A stretch of 64,000 nucleotides of DNA, taken from contig DASXUG010000001.1 in NCBI GenBank assembly GCA_036504995.1, forward strand, positions 1 to 64,000, read 5' to 3'. The position numbers were made by a program, and so were the translations under genes. The DNA is from DASXUG01 sp036504995 (lineage in GTDB: Bacteria > Pseudomonadota > Gammaproteobacteria > Burkholderiales > Methylophilaceae). The notes beneath the pieces are model-generated. The model was not told where the DNA came from. It ran no database searches and was given only the letters and a program-made list of their open reading frames with translations. Below are positions 62,202 to 64,000 of the stretch, piece after piece. How positions within the stretch are numbered: the stretch's first letter is position 1; each line of letters begins with the position of its first letter.

Positions 62202-62678
62202 TTAATGTTTGCCCGTGCTACCAAAACCACCTTCACCACGTTCGGAGGTTTGAAATTCATCCACAATATGAAAATGAGCTTGCATCACAGGCACGATAAT
62301 GAGTTGTGCGATACGCTCCATCGGATTGAGCATAAATGCTTCTTTGCCGCGATTCCAGCAAGAAACGAGCAATTGCCCTTGATAGTCTGAGTCAATCAAC
62401 CCAACTAAGTTACCCAATACAATGCCGTGTTTGTGACCAAGCCCTGAGCGCGGCAATATCATGGCGGCGTAGCGCGGGTCAGCAAGGTGAAGCGCCATGC
62501 CTGTTGGAATTAATGTAGTTTCGCCAGGATGAAGCGTTTGTGTATGCTCAAGGCATGCACGTAAATCGAGCCCCGCAGAGCCGAGAGTGGCGTAGCTCGG
62601 CGTGTGGTTATGGAGGCGGGGATCTAAAATCTTAAGTTCTACATCAATGCTATGTAATGTGCTTGGATGAAAGTGCAT
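62202..62678 (-). CDS. dut: dUTP diphosphatase
   Basis: A 158-residue trimeric dUTPase. The conserved motifs are in order: GSAGLDLRA (I), LPRSGLGHKHGI (II), GLIDSDYQGQL (III), RIAQLIIVP (IV) and the P-loop-like tail RGEGGFGSTGKH (V). It hydrolyses dUTP to dUMP and pyrophosphate, keeping uracil out of DNA. It lies 18 bases downstream of coaBC, a frequent gene pair. Confidence 0.97.
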   Translation of the reverse strand: MHFHPSTLHSIDVELKILDPRLHNHTPSYATLGSAGLDLRACLEHTQTLHPGETTLIPTGMALHLADPRYAAMILPRSGLGHKHGIVLGNLVGLIDSDYQGQLLVSCWNRGKEAFMLNPMERIAQLIIVPVMQAHFHIVDEFQTSERGEGGFGSTGKH

Positions 62679-62696
62679 GAGCGTCTCGCAGTAAGT

Positions 62697-63902
62697 TTAA
62701 ATGACTGAATGAATATGTTTTAAAAGTAATGTAGCTAACTCTTGTTTTGTTGCAGGCGGGAGTGGGTGCTCACCATCGTCGTCTATAATGGTGATTTGGC
62801 TATAATCTTCTCCCATCACATTGCTATGGTTGGCGACGATCATCGGCAGTTTTTTGCGTAGCATTTTTTCATGCGCTTGCTCTACAACACGTTCGCTCTC
62901 GGCGGCAAAACCTACACAAAAAGGCGGATTGGGTAGACTGGCGACTTCACTCAAAATATCTGGGTTGGCCACCAGCTCGATGTTAAGCGGGGCACTTGTT
63001 TTTTTAATTTTCTGTTCGCTGGGGTTGGCTGGTCGATAATCAGCCACCGCTGCTACGCTGATGAAAATATCGGTATCGGCAATCTGCTGCATGACAGATT
63101 GATGCATGGCGAGCGCGTTAGTGGCTGAGATCACTTTACAGTTTTTGGGCGGGCTAACTGTGCTTTTGCCAGCAATTAATGTTACTTCAGCACCCATGTC
63201 AGCCGCCGTTTGCGCAACGGCAAAGCCCATTTTGCCAGAGCTGAAGTTGGTAATGCCACGCACGGGGTCTATATTTTCAACGGTCGCGCCTGCCGTAATT
63301 AAAATATGCTTGCCAGCAAATAACTTGGGTTGTTGTAATGCAGCAAGGGCTTGCATAATGTCTTCTGCCTCCAGCATGCGACCCAAGCCGACTTCCCCAC
63401 AGGCTTGCTCGCCAGCAGCGGGGCCCAAAATGGTAATGCCATCAGTGCCTAATTGAGTAATATTGCGCTGTGTAGCTGGGTTTTCCCACATTTGTTTGTT
63501 CATGGCAGGTGCGACTATTAACGGGCAATCTCTTGCGAGGCATAGGGTGGAGAGTAAATCATCTGTGCTGCCATGTACTAATTTAGCTATAAAATTAGCG
63601 CTGGCGGGGGCGATTAATATGGCATCGGCTTCGCGTGATAGCTCAATATGTGGCATACCGTTGGCAATGCTTTGATCCCACATTTCGATAAATACTGGTT
63701 TGCCTGAGAGCGCTTGCATGGTGACGGGTGTAATAAATTGGCAGGCGGCTTTAGTCATTACTACTTGCACTTCAATACCAGCCTTCACCAACAGACGCAC
63801 CAGTTCGGCAGCTTTATATGCCGCAATGCCGCCTGTAATGCCCAGTACCAATTTTTTGATGATTGGAATTGGCGTGACCGATGTTTGAGGTGAAGCATGC
63901 AT
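62697..63902 (-). CDS. coaBC: Bifunctional phosphopantothenoylcysteine decarboxylase / synthetase
   Basis: About 401 residues from ATG 63902 (in-frame TTG 63920 is an alternative). The N-terminal CoaC flavoprotein part has GITGGIAAYKAAELVR, the active-site His in GMPHIELSREAD, the PXMNxxMW motif APAMNKQMWENPA and the substrate-clamp Cys in AAGEQACGEVGLGRM. The C-terminal CoaB part has ITAGATVENIDPVRGITNFSSGKMG and VAAVADYRP. It joins cysteine to 4'-phosphopantothenate and decarboxylates it in coenzyme A synthesis. Linked to dut. Confidence 0.97.
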   Translation of the reverse strand: MHASPQTSVTPIPIIKKLVLGITGGIAAYKAAELVRLLVKAGIEVQVVMTKAACQFITPVTMQALSGKPVFIEMWDQSIANGMPHIELSREADAILIAPASANFIAKLVHGSTDDLLSTLCLARDCPLIVAPAMNKQMWENPATQRNITQLGTDGITILGPAAGEQACGEVGLGRMLEAEDIMQALAALQQPKLFAGKHILITAGATVENIDPVRGITNFSSGKMGFAVAQTAADMGAEVTLIAGKSTVSPPKNCKVISATNALAMHQSVMQQIADTDIFISVAAVADYRPANPSEQKIKKTSAPLNIELVANPDILSEVASLPNPPFCVGFAAESERVVEQAHEKMLRKKLPMIVANHSNVMGEDYSQITIIDDDGEHPLPPATKQELATLLLKHIHSVI

Positions 63903-63980
63903 AGTTAAAGTTTTCAACAAAAGCAGAATAGGTATAATCCATTCATTTTAATACGAAATTGAATTTGGGGTTTGAAAACC

Positions 63981-64000
63981 ATGTGGCAAAAGATACGTAT
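63981..64000 (+). CDS. Possible start of a rightward gene, cut by window edge
   Basis: An ATG at 63981 follows GGGG (63967-63970) by about ten bases and opens a frame (MWQKIR) that runs off the window. Too little is visible to name it. Confidence 0.25.

Noticed and set aside
1..64000. CRISPR arrays, tRNA or rRNA genes, prophage or insertion sequences
   Set aside because: Scanning by eye found no regular spaced repeats, no tRNA-like cloverleaf with a TTCGA arm, and no transposase, integrase or phage structural genes.

Overview
The window reads as an ordinary chromosome segment of a Gram-negative betaproteobacterium. Evidence includes the blocks ponA/pilMNOPQ/aroKB/dgt-like, uvrA/YajR-like MFS/ssb, coaBC/dut and rpmB-rpmG, an outer-membrane porin, and a sigma54/NtrC-type glnA control region. 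The moderate-to-low GC content and this gene order suggest Methylophilaceae (Methylotenera-like). That placement is an inference from gene content; no methylotrophy marker genes lie in the window to confirm it. I saw no rRNA, tRNA, CRISPR array, prophage or insertion sequence.

Layout. 1-5.8 kb: a truncated chemotaxis receptor with repeated HAMP-like segments, a chromate transporter preceded by short tandem repeats, and a membrane PAS-GGDEF-EAL protein. 5.8-8.4 kb: a leftward arsenic operon (arsC-arsR-arsI-like-acr3) whose promoter is overlaid by two perfect palindromes. 8.5-12.9 kb: an unknown lipoprotein with a ZntB-like transporter, then a leftward set (Met/His/Cys-rich exported protein, outer-membrane barrel, MerP-like and MerT-like proteins) that looks like a small metal-handling system without a reductase. 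12.9-20.7 kb: ssb, yajR-like, uvrA, an HDOD protein, mtgA, aroE and a rhodanese. 20.8-26 kb: nitrogen control, with glnA behind two NtrC sites and a -24/-12 promoter, then a DUF4124 protein, ntrB, a palindromic repeat remnant and ntrC.

26-31.4 kb: an unusual leftward cluster of two paralogous tiny lipoproteins, a SEC-C/TPR/O-GlcNAc-transferase-like protein, a TPR gene split by a frameshift, a prolyl-4-hydroxylase-like dioxygenase and a TPR-TylF methyltransferase fusion. It looks like a protein or glycan modification pathway of unknown target. 31.6-43.6 kb: porin, dgt-like, aroB, aroK, the pilMNOPQ type IV pilus operon and divergent PBP1a. 43.7-46.4 kb: a conserved unknown protein, an SMR efflux protein and a MocR-type regulator.

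46.6-61.5 kb: a polyamine uptake and catabolism operon in the same order as Pseudomonas spuABCDEFGH (gamma-glutamyl hydrolase, PuuA-like ligase, SpuC-like transaminase, two PotF-like binding proteins, PotG/H/I), followed by gabD, puuC/kauB-like, gabT and a second, different glutamine-synthetase-family ligase of the GlnT/GMAS type. No PuuB oxidase is present, so the route probably relies on transamination. The divergent MocR gene and a direct repeat next to a predicted promoter suggest its control. 61.5-64 kb: rpmG, rpmB, dut and coaBC.
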